From Amycolatopsis orientalis DSM 43388 (lineage in GTDB: Bacteria > Actinomycetota > Actinomycetes > Mycobacteriales > Pseudonocardiaceae): DNA of 64,000 nt. Location of the stretch: the NCBI RefSeq assembly GCF_000411975.1, contig NZ_ASXG01000015.1, positions 66,612-130,611 of the forward strand, read 5' to 3'. Numbering within the stretch: position 1 is the stretch's first letter; each line of letters begins with the position of its first letter. The notes under the pieces are model-generated. The model was not told the origin of the DNA. It made no database searches and was given only the letters and a program-made list of their open reading frames with translations. This document shows, one piece after another, positions 35,720 through 44,245 of the stretch. Both the position numbers and the translations under genes were made by a program.

Positions 35720-36580
35720 TTATCCGGTTTTGCGGCAATGCCAGAGGAGCATCGACGGCACGTCCTTCGCCGCGGCGGCCAGCGCGTCCGGGACCAGACC
35801 GTTGAGCGACCATGGCCAGAGATCCCACCGCCCGCCTCCCGGGACGTGCTGTGGTTTGGCCGGGATCGGTGTCGGCTCCTCGCACCTCACCGGCGCGAGA
35901 CCGGCGGCGAGAAACGCGCGCAGGTAGTCGCCGACGCGATGGTGATTCGTGCGCACTCGCGCCGGAGCTCCGTCAGCAGTGCGTACGGATGGGATCGATC
36001 CGCGCTGGACCTGCTCGGGATGCACGTCGGAGAGGACGAGGTGTCCGCCCGGCGCGAGGACGCGGGCGAACTCCGCGATGACCGGCGTCAGGTCCGGCAC
36101 GTGCGACAGCGCGAGCCCGCAGAGCACGACGTCCTTCGAACCGTCGTCGACCGGGAGTTCGTGCAGGTCGGCGACCTGGGTCGAGTCAGCCTTGGCGTGG
36201 CTGAGCATCTCGGGCGAACCATCGACGGCGACGACGTGGTGCCCACGCTCGGCCAGGAGGCGGGTGAGCCGCCCCGTGCCGCAGGCGGCGTCGAGCGCCC
36301 GGCCAGGCGGGATGTCGTCGAGGAACGCCGCGAGGTGGGGCTCGTCAGCGAAGGCAGCGTTGTCGCCGGAGTCGTACGCCGCAGCCCAACGGGCGTACCC
36401 GTCTCTCGGCGCGAGCTGGGTTACTTCCACGCCATTGGCCAGGTCTTCGTCGGCCAACAGGGTGCGGATCTCGGCCAGGCGCGCTTCGACGAACTCGCGA
36501 TCGTGCTCGCCAGTGAACGCACGGAGCAGCGCCGCTCCTTCGATCCCGATGAGGTAGGCAAGGGGATGCTCGTAACTCAC
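35720..36580 (-). CDS. Class I SAM-dependent methyltransferase (Methyltransf_11 type)
   Basis: A 286-residue protein. An N-terminal helical extension of about 75 residues precedes the SAM fold. That fold shows the acidic motif I GRALDAACGTGRLTRLLAER, motif II HVVAVDGSPEMLSHAKA, VADLHELPVDDGSKDVVLCG and LAPGGHLVLSDVHPEQV. The C-terminus ends with LNGLVPDALAAAAKDVPSML. The substrate is unknown. A GTG start gives MSYEHPLAYLIG. No operon partner is close; the deacetylase gene lies 92 bp downstream. Confidence 0.88.
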   Translation of the reverse strand: MSYEHPLAYLIGIEGAALLRAFTGEHDREFVEARLAEIRTLLADEDLANGVEVTQLAPRDGYARWAAAYDSGDNAAFADEPHLAAFLDDIPPGRALDAACGTGRLTRLLAERGHHVVAVDGSPEMLSHAKADSTQVADLHELPVDDGSKDVVLCGLALSHVPDLTPVIAEFARVLAPGGHLVLSDVHPEQVQRGSIPSVRTADGAPARVRTNHHRVGDYLRAFLAAGLAPVRCEEPTPIPAKPQHVPGGGRWDLWPWSLNGLVPDALAAAAKDVPSMLLWHCRKTG

Positions 36581-36958
36581 CCTTGTGGACGCTAACCGGG
36601 CAAATGCCGCAGGGCCACCGATTTTTCGGAGTCAGCCTGCGCGCCCTGGCCCGGTGGCGACGGAATTACGCGCTGCACCAGGCTTGGCCCGGTCCGAGAT
36701 CGTGCTGTCCGCGGGCTCGGTTGCGCCCGCCTTCTTGGCCAGGGAATCCCGCGTTTCGGCCGCGGGGTTAAACCTCGAGGAATCCTCCGTACCGCTGGCG
36801 TTTCTCTTCCGGTATCCGCAGCATTTCCGACTTCCCTTGCCGAGGAACAGGTTCGCGACCTGCCGCAGGACGCCGGAGTGCTGGCCCTGCGAACACCCCG
36901 CCCGCCGCGGTGCTGACCGGCGCCGGACGGGTCACGTTTCTCGACTGGGTTCAGCGGC
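36581..36958. other. 378-bp stretch without a recognisable gene
   Basis: The interval lies between the methyltransferase start and the end of the flavin reductase gene. It contains only overlapping open frames with atypical composition and no ribosome-binding site, and no hairpin longer than ordinary chance. It should contain the promoter of the minus-strand methyltransferase. I see nothing else in it. Confidence 0.5.
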
Positions 36959-37489
36959 TCACGGATTGACCGGTTTGGCCGCCTCCACGAGCCGCCGCAC
37001 CGCGACCGCGACCCGCCCGCGCAGGTCGGGATCGATGAGGGCCCCGTTCTCGACGGCCTGGCGAGGAATGGGGATCCGCGCACACGCTTCGTCGACGATG
37101 CGGGTGCCCGCGTAGGTGAGCGTCTTGCGGAGAGACGCGCGCGCGTCCGCACCCCCGGTCGGCGCGGCGACCGAAGACGCGTTGATCCACGCGACGGGTT
37201 TGCCGCACATCTCGCCGCCGCCGATGGTCCAGTCGAGCAGGTTCTTGAAGGAACCGGGCAGGCCGCCGGCGTACTCCGGGGTGCAGAACAGGACGCCGTC
37301 CGCCGCCCCGATCGCCGCCCGCAACGCCCCGACCTCAGCGGGCAACGGTTCCCGGTCGTGGTCCGGGTTGAAGTGCGGCAGCGCGCCGAGGCCACCGTAC
37401 ACAGTGGACGCCGTGAACCCGGCCGCGGTCGCGATGACAGCCGCGTTGACCGAACCGGCCCGCAGGCTGCCGCTGATGAGCAGAAGCAC
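36959..37489 (-). CDS. NADPH-dependent FMN reductase (SsuE/ArsH/YieF-like flavodoxin fold)
   Basis: A 176-residue flavodoxin-like enzyme that uses NAD(P)H to reduce FMN, quinones or chromate. The FMN phosphate loop is LLISGSLRAGSVN at the N-terminus, and TPEYAGGLPGSFKNLLDW is the conserved isoalloxazine-binding block. It is slightly shorter than the usual 185-200 residues. A GTG start opens directly on the first strand. It sits beside the tandem-repeat region and has no operon partner. Confidence 0.9.
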   Translation of the reverse strand: MLLLISGSLRAGSVNAAVIATAAGFTASTVYGGLGALPHFNPDHDREPLPAEVGALRAAIGAADGVLFCTPEYAGGLPGSFKNLLDWTIGGGEMCGKPVAWINASSVAAPTGGADARASLRKTLTYAGTRIVDEACARIPIPRQAVENGALIDPDLRGRVAVAVRRLVEAAKPVNP

Positions 37490-37626
37490 GAAGCCCAGTG
37501 TGCCAGGGCGGGCGTCGCCGCCGGGCCGGGTTTGTCCCGGGGTCGCCTGACTTTCACCCGCTGCTACCGCCCGAACGCGATGGCCGCACGACCAGCCGCC
37601 GACGCTTCCCGAGCCGCACCGGACCG

Positions 37627-38360
37627 ACCTGGGCGGTCAATGGGTGAATCGGGGACGGTCCAGCGAAGTGCGGACGCCGGAGCGACCCATGCCGAGCGAC
37701 CAGGCCCACTCCGCAGCTCGCGCGGGCCGCCCAGCGCGGCATACGCGTCAACGCCCAGCCACACCGCAACGAGACCGGGCGGTCGATGGTGAATCAGGGC
37801 ACCCGGCGGAGCGCGGACTCCGGAGCGACCCGCGCCGAGCGACCCGGCCCACGCCGCAGCTCGCGCGGGCCGCCCAGCACCGCATACGCGTCAACGCCCA
37901 GCCACACCGCAACGAGACCGGGCGGTCGATGGTGAATCAGGGCACCCCAGCGGAGCGCGAACACCGCAGCGACCCACGCCGAGTGACCGCGCCAGAGCTC
38001 ACGCGGGCCGCCCAGCGCGGCGCACCCGTCAACGCCCAGCCGCACAGCAACGAGACCGCACCGAGACCGACCGGTCCACGGCGAATCGCGACACCCCAGC
38101 GAAGCGCGGACACCGCAGCGACCCACGCCGAGCGACCGCGCCCACTCCAAAGCTCACGCGGGCCGCCCAGCACGGCGCACCCGTCAACGCCCAACCGCAC
38201 GGCAACGATGCCCCACCCGGGCCGACCGGTCGACGATGAAGAAGCGGGGCATCCCAGCGAAGCGCGAACTCCGGAGCTCGCGAAGGCCTAGCGCGGCGCA
38301 CGCGTCAACGAGCAGCCGCACAGCAACGAGACCCCACCGAGACCGACCGGTCGCCCGCCG
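37627..38360. repeat. Degenerate tandem repeat array, unit about 140 bp, five to six copies
   Basis: The marker GTCAACG recurs at 37747, 37890, 38028, 38183 and 38304, spacings 143, 138, 155 and 121. It is each time preceded by GCGGGCCGCCCAGC (or close variants) and followed by CAACGAGACC. The units also share GGTCGATGGTGAATCAGGGC and GAGCGACCC(A/G)CGCCGAG blocks. Units diverge by point changes and indels, so frames through them are not conserved. All long frames here are repeat-derived and probably not translated. The array fills most of the 900 bp between the flavin reductase and the patatin gene. Confidence 0.85.
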
Positions 38361-38392
38361 ACGTCAGCTGCACGTCGCCGGGCGTATCAGCC

Positions 38393-39229
38393 TCACTCCC
38401 ACTCGACCCCTCCCCGTTGGCCCTGGGCCAGCCCAGCCGCCGCGGCCGCTGCTCGGGTCCCGGGGTCCAGTGGGTTCGGTCCGATCGCCGTTACCGACGC
38501 CTCGTCCGGTTCCAGCACCGCCACCTTCGCGCCTGCCTCGCGCAGGTCCGCCAGCACCTGATCGAAGGACCGCTCCGCCGGCAACGGCTCCGTCGCGCCC
38601 ATCGGGACGACCACTGTCACCTGGGCGAAACCTGTTGCGTAGTCGGCATTCGCGGCAGAACGGACGCCACCGTCGACATATCGCTTGCCGTTGATCGGCA
38701 CGACCGGCCAGATGCCCGGCACCGCGCAGCTCGCCTCGACCGCGTCGATCAGGGAGACCCCGGACGAGCGTTCGAACACCGTCGGCTCACCGGTTTCCGC
38801 TTCCACCGCAACGATTTTCAGCGCACGCTCGGGCCATTCGTGGGACGGCAGGCGGGATTCGATCACCGCGCGCCGTTGTGGTTCCGGTACGGTCTTCGCG
38901 GCCAGGGCGTATTTTCCCATCGCCCGGCGGATTTCCGCCGCGGTGCCGCCGTCGGCCAGCACCGCGGCGAACTCCTCGGCGAACTTTTCCGGGTCGAACT
39001 CGGCCGCGATCTCCGCCGCCTGCAACGCCGGGTCGGTTTGCCGCGCGTACAACTGCGGCAGCGGCAATCCGCTGCCCAGCTGCGCCGCCACCGCCGCGCC
39101 CGCCGACGTGCCGATCAGCACGTCGGCACCGGTCACGTCTTGTCCTGCTTCCGCGAGCCCGGCCAGCAAACCGGTCGCCCACGCGATCCCGGCCACGCCA
39201 CCGCCGCCCAACACCAAAGCTCGGCTCAT
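38393..39229 (-). CDS. Patatin-like phospholipase
   Basis: A 278-residue predicted serine lipase with a Ser-Asp dyad. The oxyanion loop is ALVLGGGGVAGIAWATGL, the nucleophile is Ser in VLIGTSAGAAVA, and the Asp is in GKRYVDGGVRSAANAD. The C-terminal part (FDQVLADLREAGAKVAVLEP) is typical of bacterial patatins of this size. It follows the XRE regulator gene by 31 bp on the same strand, so it may be under that regulator or co-transcribed with it. The natural lipid substrate is unknown. Confidence 0.9.
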   Translation of the reverse strand: MSRALVLGGGGVAGIAWATGLLAGLAEAGQDVTGADVLIGTSAGAAVAAQLGSGLPLPQLYARQTDPALQAAEIAAEFDPEKFAEEFAAVLADGGTAAEIRRAMGKYALAAKTVPEPQRRAVIESRLPSHEWPERALKIVAVEAETGEPTVFERSSGVSLIDAVEASCAVPGIWPVVPINGKRYVDGGVRSAANADYATGFAQVTVVVPMGATEPLPAERSFDQVLADLREAGAKVAVLEPDEASVTAIGPNPLDPGTRAAAAAAGLAQGQRGGVEWE

Positions 39230-39260
39230 GCCGCTCCTTTCCCCCAGTGTCCACTCTGCC

Positions 39261-40082
39261 CTAGGGCACCGACAATTTCCGCAGCGCCGCCTCCAGCAAG
39301 GCGTCCGTCTCCGGCTTCGGCAAGGCCAGCTCCAGCAGCGTTTCCGCCACCTCGCGGTACTTCGCCACTCGCTCCGGGCTCGAACTGCTCGCGCTTTCCC
39401 GCAGCAGCCGTTCGTGGACGATCGAGGGCAGGTCCGCGAAATCGAAAATCGTGAACCCCCTGCCCAGATCGGGATGCCGGTCCGCCGGGACGACTCGCAC
39501 CTCGACCTTGCCGTCAGCCAACCGCGCGCGCAGGTACCGCAGCTGTTCCGCCATCGCCTCCGCGCCGCCGATTTTCTTGTGCAGCGCCGTTTCCCCCAGC
39601 ACGAGCACACACCGCGTGCCCGAATCGAGCACCGCGCGCCGCGACAGCCTCTCGGCTACCCGCGCGTCCACCTCGTCCGCGACCGCACCCACAGCACTCG
39701 ACAGCAACGCTCGCGCGTACCCGCTCGTCTGCAACAACGGCGGCACCACTTCCGGCTCCCAGCCGAACACTGCCTCCGCCGTGCGCTCCCACTCCAGGTA
39801 CGCCTCTTCGCCGCCGCTGTCTATCCAGTCCTGCTCTCGCGCTCCTCGCGCCATCTCCACTATTCGCCTGCGGTCCGGCCCGATCACCCTGCAGTGCGCC
39901 AGTACCGCTCCGATGTCCTCCGGCTTCGGCAGCCGCAGTCCTCTTTCCCAATTCGTCACGAAACCAGGCGTCATCCCCAGCAACCGGGCCAACTCTCTTA
40001 CACCCAGTCTTCTTCTCTCCCGCGCCGCGCGTAACTCCAGGCCCAATGCCCTCGCGCGCGGTGTTGCGTACGGTGTGGTCAT
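39261..40082 (-). CDS. Scr1-type XRE transcriptional regulator (HTH plus DUF5753)
   Basis: A 273-residue regulator. Residues 10-65 form the helix-turn-helix (LGLELRAARERRRLGVRELA, TPGFVTNWERGLRLPKPEDI). The DUF5753 part has EAYLEWERTAEAVFGWEPEV and VPPLLQTSGYARALLSSAVG, then a conserved ETALHKKIGG block. Unlike the regulator at 12 kb it has no DUF397 gene adjacent in the window. It lies between purC (62 bp upstream) and the patatin gene on one strand, so readthrough from purC is possible. Confidence 0.88.
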   Translation of the reverse strand: MTTPYATPRARALGLELRAARERRRLGVRELARLLGMTPGFVTNWERGLRLPKPEDIGAVLAHCRVIGPDRRRIVEMARGAREQDWIDSGGEEAYLEWERTAEAVFGWEPEVVPPLLQTSGYARALLSSAVGAVADEVDARVAERLSRRAVLDSGTRCVLVLGETALHKKIGGAEAMAEQLRYLRARLADGKVEVRVVPADRHPDLGRGFTIFDFADLPSIVHERLLRESASSSSPERVAKYREVAETLLELALPKPETDALLEAALRKLSVP

Positions 40083-40144
40083 GGTTGCAGTGTGTCAGAG
40101 GGTGCCGACAGTTTTCGGGGTTCTCTCCCTGGGCCCCTCGGCTG

Positions 40145-41026
40145 CTACAGCCAGTCCTCCAGCGACAACCCCGTCATCCTCTCGTACGCCTCCACGTACC
40201 TCGCCCTCGTCGCCTCCACCACTTCACTCGGCAACGGCGGCGGCTGCACGTTCGACGCCCTGTCCCAGCCCGATTCCGGCCCCGTCAGCCAATTTCGCAC
40301 GTACTGCTTGTCGAACGACGGCTGCACCCTTCCCGGCTCGTACCCCTCCGCCGGCCAGTACCGCGACGAATCCGGCGTCAGCACTTCGTCCGCCAGCACC
40401 AGCGCACCCGTCTCGTCCACGCCGAACTCGAACTTCGTGTCCGCCAGCAGGATTCCGCGCTTCGCCGCCAATTCCGCGCCACGGCGGTACACCGCGAGCG
40501 TCGCCTCGCGCAGCTCCTCCGCGCGCTTCGCACCGATGGTCGCGACCACCGCGTCGAACGACACGTTCTCGTCGTGCTCGCCGAACGCCGCCTTCGTCGC
40601 AGGCGTGAAGATCGGCGACGGCAGCTTCGAGGCCTCCACGAGCCCTTCGGGCAGCTTCACGCCGCACACCGCGCCCGTACGCTGATAGTCCGTGTAACCG
40701 GACCCCGTGAGGTACCCGCGCGCGACAGCTTCCACCGGCAGCATGTCGAGACGGCGTACGAGCAGCGCGCGTCCGCGTACCTCGGCAGGGATGCGCGGGT
40801 CGTCGTACGCGACCAGGTGGTTCGGGACCAGGTCCGACAGCTGCTCGAACCAGAACACGCTCATCGCCGTGAGCACGCGGCCCTTGTCGGGGATGGGCGT
40901 GTCCAGGATGAAGTCGTAGGCGGAGATGCGGTCCGAGGTGACCAGCAGCAGGTGGTCGTCCCCGACCGCGTACAGGTCCCGGACTTTTCCGGCGGCGATC
41001 TTCGGGTAATCGGCGAGCGTCGTCAC
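40145..41026 (-). CDS. purC: SAICAR synthetase PurC
   Basis: A 293-residue phosphoribosylaminoimidazole-succinocarboxamide synthase joining CAIR and aspartate with ATP. Characteristic segments are [59 protein letters not shown] text, and [13 protein letters not shown] with [17 protein letters not shown]. The GTG start (VTTLADYPK) gives the usual length. It is divergent from the DUF62 gene 47 bp away and may be followed on the same transcript by the XRE and patatin genes. Confidence 0.97.
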   Translation of the reverse strand: MTTLADYPKIAAGKVRDLYAVGDDHLLLVTSDRISAYDFILDTPIPDKGRVLTAMSVFWFEQLSDLVPNHLVAYDDPRIPAEVRGRALLVRRLDMLPVEAVARGYLTGSGYTDYQRTGAVCGVKLPEGLVEASKLPSPIFTPATKAAFGEHDENVSFDAVVATIGAKRAEELREATLAVYRRGAELAAKRGILLADTKFEFGVDETGALVLADEVLTPDSSRYWPAEGYEPGRVQPSFDKQYVRNWLTGPESGWDRASNVQPPPLPSEVVEATRARYVEAYERMTGLSLEDWL

Positions 41027-41073
41027 TGCTGCACCCTAACCCGAGCCCGGCCACAGCGAGGATGATGCAGGTC

Positions 41074-41868
41074 ATGGCCTACCGCTGGATTTCGTTCACC
41101 TCCGACTACGGGCTGCATGACGGCTTCGTGGCCGCTTGCCACGGGGTCATCGCCGGCATCGCGCCCGACGTACGCGTTCTCGACGTCACTCACCTCGTGC
41201 CGCCGCAGCAGGTGCGCTCAGGTGCGGCCGTACTCGCACAAACCGTGCCTTCGCTGCCGAAGGCCGTACACCTGGCTGTCGTCGACCCAGGCGTCGGCAC
41301 CGAGCGCCGCGGCATCATCGTGGTCGCGGCGCACGGCATCTTGGTCGGCCCGGACAATGGTCTGCTGATACCCGCCGCAGAGGCACTAGGCGGCGTGTAC
41401 GCGTCGTACGTGATCGACGTGCGCACGCCGACCTCCGCGACCTTCCACGGCCGCGACATCTTCGCCCCGGTCGCCGCGAAGCTCGCCCTCGGCGCGGACC
41501 CCGGTTCCTTCGGACCTGGCATCCGCGACCTGGTGCGCCTGCCGGAACCGCTGGTCGCGGCGTTCCCCGGCAAGCTCGTCTCGGACGTGCTGACCGTCGA
41601 TCACTTCGGCAACGTCCAGCTCGCCGCCACGCCGGCCGACCTCGACCTAACCGGGTTGACCGGTGAGGTGACGGTGCACAGCGGGCACGTCGCGGTGTCC
41701 GCCACGATCGGCCGGACCTTCGCCGACGTGCCCCTCGGCGCGAACGTCGTCTACCCCGATTCGGCGGGGAAGCTGGCCGTCGCGGTCAACGGCGGTTCGG
41801 CGGCTTCGGTGCTGCGGATCGGACCGGCCGAGGAGTGCACGATCACCGCGTCGCCGACCGCCAGCTGA
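41074..41868 (+). CDS. SAM hydrolase / hydroxide adenosyltransferase (DUF62)
   Basis: A 264-residue enzyme of the DUF62 family, which splits S-adenosylmethionine with hydroxide into adenosine and L-methionine. It is related to fluorinase and chlorinase. Conserved blocks are ISFTSDYGLHDGFVAACHGV, LAVVDPGVGTERRGI, GPDNGLLIPAAEALGG and TFHGRDIFAPVAAKLALG. The insertion loop of true fluorinases is absent. In-frame ATGs lie three and four codons upstream; I took the one spaced from GAGG. Its last 118 bases overlap the convergent MOSC gene. Confidence 0.9.
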   Translation: MAYRWISFTSDYGLHDGFVAACHGVIAGIAPDVRVLDVTHLVPPQQVRSGAAVLAQTVPSLPKAVHLAVVDPGVGTERRGIIVVAAHGILVGPDNGLLIPAAEALGGVYASYVIDVRTPTSATFHGRDIFAPVAAKLALGADPGSFGPGIRDLVRLPEPLVAAFPGKLVSDVLTVDHFGNVQLAATPADLDLTGLTGEVTVHSGHVAVSATIGRTFADVPLGANVVYPDSAGKLAVAVNGGSAASVLRIGPAEECTITASPTAS

Positions 41869-42638
41869 CCGGGCCGGGTCACCGCCGCCTTCATGCCGAA
41901 GAGGACGCCGCCGTCGCGGTCGCGGTGGTACGCCGCGAGCGAGCGGATCGGCTCCGGGCCGGCGCGCTTGCCGGTTTCCTGGTCGACCATCGGCACCGCG
42001 CAGCGGACGCACAGCTTCGCGTAGGAGAACTCGGCGCCGCCGGCTTCCATCCGGCGCACCGAGTCCTCCGCGTGCGGTTCCGTCCAGCCGCGGACCACGA
42101 GGTTCGGCCGGAAACGATCCATCGGCACCGGTTCGCCGCCGCGCTCGGCGATGCGTTCGTTCAGATGGTCCAAAGAGGACTCGGAGATGACGAGGATCGC
42201 GTGGCCGTCGGCGAACCTCGCGGTGCCGGGCGTCTCCCCGCTCGTGACGCGTTCATGCTCCGGGGTGACGCCGAGCAACACGGACGGCTGACCCAGCACG
42301 GTGGAGAACCACTCCGCGGCGTCGGCCCCCTGATGGACACCCTCGCCGGTCCAGCTGAAGGTGGACGCGGGGTGCCGTCGGCCGTCCTGCCGAACCTCGA
42401 TGGTCAAGTCCTCGATGCCCGGTGCGGACAACGCGAGGCGGGTGCCGCCGTCCAGCAGGCGGGGGCGGACGGCGGCCATGCCGGGGAAGCGACGCTGGCT
42501 GCGGAAATCACCGTCGGGCGCGGCGACGAGGAACTCCCGGTCGTGCGCGAGACCGGCCGGGGTTACGTCAGCGGACTGGACTGAGGTGCCGGCGCAGCCT
42601 TTGACCGGGTAATACGTGAGCCGCGAGATCGTCCCCAT
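41751..42638 (-). CDS. MOSC domain protein (MOSC_N plus MOSC)
   Basis: A 295-residue protein related to mARC/YcbX and molybdenum cofactor sulfurase C-terminal domains. The N-terminal beta-barrel domain starts RLTYYPVKGCAGTSVQSADV. The MOSC domain has RFRPNLVVRGWTEPHAEDSV and the Cys-bearing KLCVRCAVPMVDQETG, where the second Cys is the expected molybdenum ligand or sulfur carrier. Such proteins reduce N-hydroxylated compounds or handle Moco. The C-terminus runs about 35 residues past the normal last strand, which causes the long tail-to-tail overlap with the DUF62 gene. Confidence 0.87.
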   Translation of the reverse strand: MGTISRLTYYPVKGCAGTSVQSADVTPAGLAHDREFLVAAPDGDFRSQRRFPGMAAVRPRLLDGGTRLALSAPGIEDLTIEVRQDGRRHPASTFSWTGEGVHQGADAAEWFSTVLGQPSVLLGVTPEHERVTSGETPGTARFADGHAILVISESSLDHLNERIAERGGEPVPMDRFRPNLVVRGWTEPHAEDSVRRMEAGGAEFSYAKLCVRCAVPMVDQETGKRAGPEPIRSLAAYHRDRDGGVLFGMKAAVTRPGQLAVGDAVIVHSSAGPIRSTEAAEPPLTATASFPAESG

Positions 42639-42694
42639 GGGATCACGGTACCTGTTCGTCCGAGGGGGACTTGGTTTCGCGCCGACCAACCCAC

Positions 42695-42741
42695 CGTGAG
42701 GGAAGCCTGACGGACTCAGATTCCGTCAGGGTTCCCTCACG
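42695..42741 (-). terminator. Long hairpin downstream of the amino-acid ABC operon
   Basis: 20-bp arms (CGTGAGGGAAGCCTGACGGA and TCCGTCAGGGTTCCCTCACG, one mismatch) with a 7-base loop lie 23 bases past the stop of the ATPase gene. They also sit 57 bases upstream of the MOSC start. Position and strength fit a terminator. The arm sequence belongs to the same GTGAGGG/GTGAAGGG family as two other hairpins in the window. Confidence 0.8.
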
Positions 42742-42763
42742 AACCTCGGCTGGGCGCGTCCCC

Positions 42764-43504
42764 TCACAACACCTGTGACAAGAACTGCTGCAACCGAGGA
42801 CTAGCCGGTGCGTCGAACACCTGCTCCGGCGTCCCCTGCTCCACGATCCGGCCCGCGTCCATGAACGCGACCTCGTCCGCCACGCTCCGGGCGAATCCCA
42901 TCTCGTGGGTCACCACGATCAGGGTCAGGCCTCGCGAAGCCAGCCCCGCCATCAGGTCCAGGACGCCCTTCACCAGCTCCGGGTCCAGCGCGCTCGTGGC
43001 CTCGTCGAAGAGCATCACTTCCGGTTCCATCGCCAGCGCCCGGGCGATCGCCACCCGCTGCTGCTGGCCGCCGGACAGCGCGGCCGGGCGGTACGGGGCC
43101 TTGTCCGCGAGGCCGACCTCCGCCAGCCGTGCCCGGGCGACCTCGGCGGCGTCCTCTTTGGACAGACCGCGCACACTGCGCAGCGGGAGCACGATGTTGT
43201 CCAGCACCGAACGATGGCCGAAAAGGTTGAAGTGCTGGAATACCATCCCCACCCGCTGGCGCAACGCGTCCGGGTCCGCGGCGATGACGCTCTCCCCGTC
43301 CAGCAGCAGATCGCCGCTGTCCGGTTCCTGCAGCCGGTTCACGCAGCGCAGCAGGGTCGACTTTCCGGAACCGGACGGGCCGATGACGCAGGTCGTGCTC
43401 CCGCTCGGCACCTTCAGGTTCACCCCGCGCAAGACCTCCAGCGTCCCGAACCGGACGTGGATGTCGCGCAATTCCACCGAAGACGAACGAATCGCCGTGC
43501 TCAT
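42764..43504 (-). CDS. Polar amino-acid ABC transporter ATPase
   Basis: A 246-residue GlnQ-type ATPase that drives import through the neighbouring permease. Motifs: Walker A CVIGPSGSGKSTLLRCVNRL, Q-loop GMVFQHFNLFGHRSVLDN, signature AALSGGQQQRVAIARALAM, Walker B VMLFDEATSALDPELV and switch VVTHEMGFARSVAD. The start overlaps the permease stop by four bases. It is the last gene of a four-gene operon: two binding proteins, permease, ATPase. Confidence 0.95.
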   Translation of the reverse strand: MSTAIRSSSVELRDIHVRFGTLEVLRGVNLKVPSGSTTCVIGPSGSGKSTLLRCVNRLQEPDSGDLLLDGESVIAADPDALRQRVGMVFQHFNLFGHRSVLDNIVLPLRSVRGLSKEDAAEVARARLAEVGLADKAPYRPAALSGGQQQRVAIARALAMEPEVMLFDEATSALDPELVKGVLDLMAGLASRGLTLIVVTHEMGFARSVADEVAFMDAGRIVEQGTPEQVFDAPASPRLQQFLSQVL

Positions 43505-44241
43505 ACCGTCCCGCTCGCGATCATTTCCTTGGTCTCCGTGGTCACCTTGCGCCCGGTCTGCAGCCGCTTGTCGATGTAGTTCACCAGGTGCGTCAGCGGC
43601 ACGGTGATCACCAGGTAGACCGCACCCGCGGCCACCAGCGGCGACAGGTTCCCGGTGTTGGCCGCGAGGTCCTGGCCGATCCGGAACAGTTCCCGTTGCG
43701 AGGTAAGGAAACCGAGGAAGTACACCAGGGTCGAGTCCTTCACCAGCGCGATGAACTGGTTCACCAGCGCGGGCAGCACCCGCCGCACGCCCTGCGGGAT
43801 CACCACCAGCAGCATCGCCTTGGAATAGCTCATGCCGAGCGCGCGGCTCGCCTCCAGCTGTCCTTTGTCGACGCTCTGGATGCCGGCCCGGAAAATCTCG
43901 CCGATGTACGCGGCGGCGATCAGGCTCAGCGCGGCGATGCCCAGCGGGTACGGATTGTTGCCGACCACGCTGCGGGCGAGCAGGCCGACACCCTGGCCGA
44001 TCACCAGGATCGTCAGGATCGCGGGCAGGCCGCGGAAAATGTCCGTGTACACCCGCGCGGGCCAGCGCAGCCAGCGTTTGGTGGACAGGCCCATCACCGC
44101 GAGCACCATGCCGAGCAGGGTCCCGATGACCGCCGCCGAGACCGACAGGATCAGGGTGTTCAGCAGACCGGTCTTCAGCAGGTCCGGGAAAACCTCCCAG
44201 ATGTACTGCCAGTTGAGGAAGGTGTCGAAAAACTGATCCAT
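43501..44241 (-). CDS. Polar amino-acid ABC transporter permease (HisM/GlnP type)
   Basis: A 246-residue membrane protein with about five helices. The EAA-like loop that contacts the ATPase reads AGIQSVDKGQLEASRALGMS followed by YSKAMLLVVIPQGVRRVLPA. FRGLPAILTILVIGQGVG is the typical N-terminal signature of this family. Only one permease gene is present, so it should form a homodimer. It starts four bases after the second binding-protein gene. Confidence 0.95.
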   Translation of the reverse strand: MDQFFDTFLNWQYIWEVFPDLLKTGLLNTLILSVSAAVIGTLLGMVLAVMGLSTKRWLRWPARVYTDIFRGLPAILTILVIGQGVGLLARSVVGNNPYPLGIAALSLIAAAYIGEIFRAGIQSVDKGQLEASRALGMSYSKAMLLVVIPQGVRRVLPALVNQFIALVKDSTLVYFLGFLTSQRELFRIGQDLAANTGNLSPLVAAGAVYLVITVPLTHLVNYIDKRLQTGRKVTTETKEMIASGTV

Positions 44242-44245
44242 CAGG

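Noticed and set aside
36592..37557. 321-codon minus-strand frame over the flavin reductase
   Set aside because: It overlaps a well-defined flavodoxin-fold gene in another frame and has Arg/Ser/Pro-rich shadow composition.
37644..38291. 215-codon plus-strand frame through the repeat array as a repeat protein
   Set aside because: Frames stay open on both strands. Unit indels are not multiples of three, and no start signal is convincing.
37627..38360. Possible CRISPR array in the tandem repeats
   Set aside because: Units are about 140 bp, adjacent and degenerate along their whole length. There are no short identical repeats with unique spacers and no cas genes nearby.
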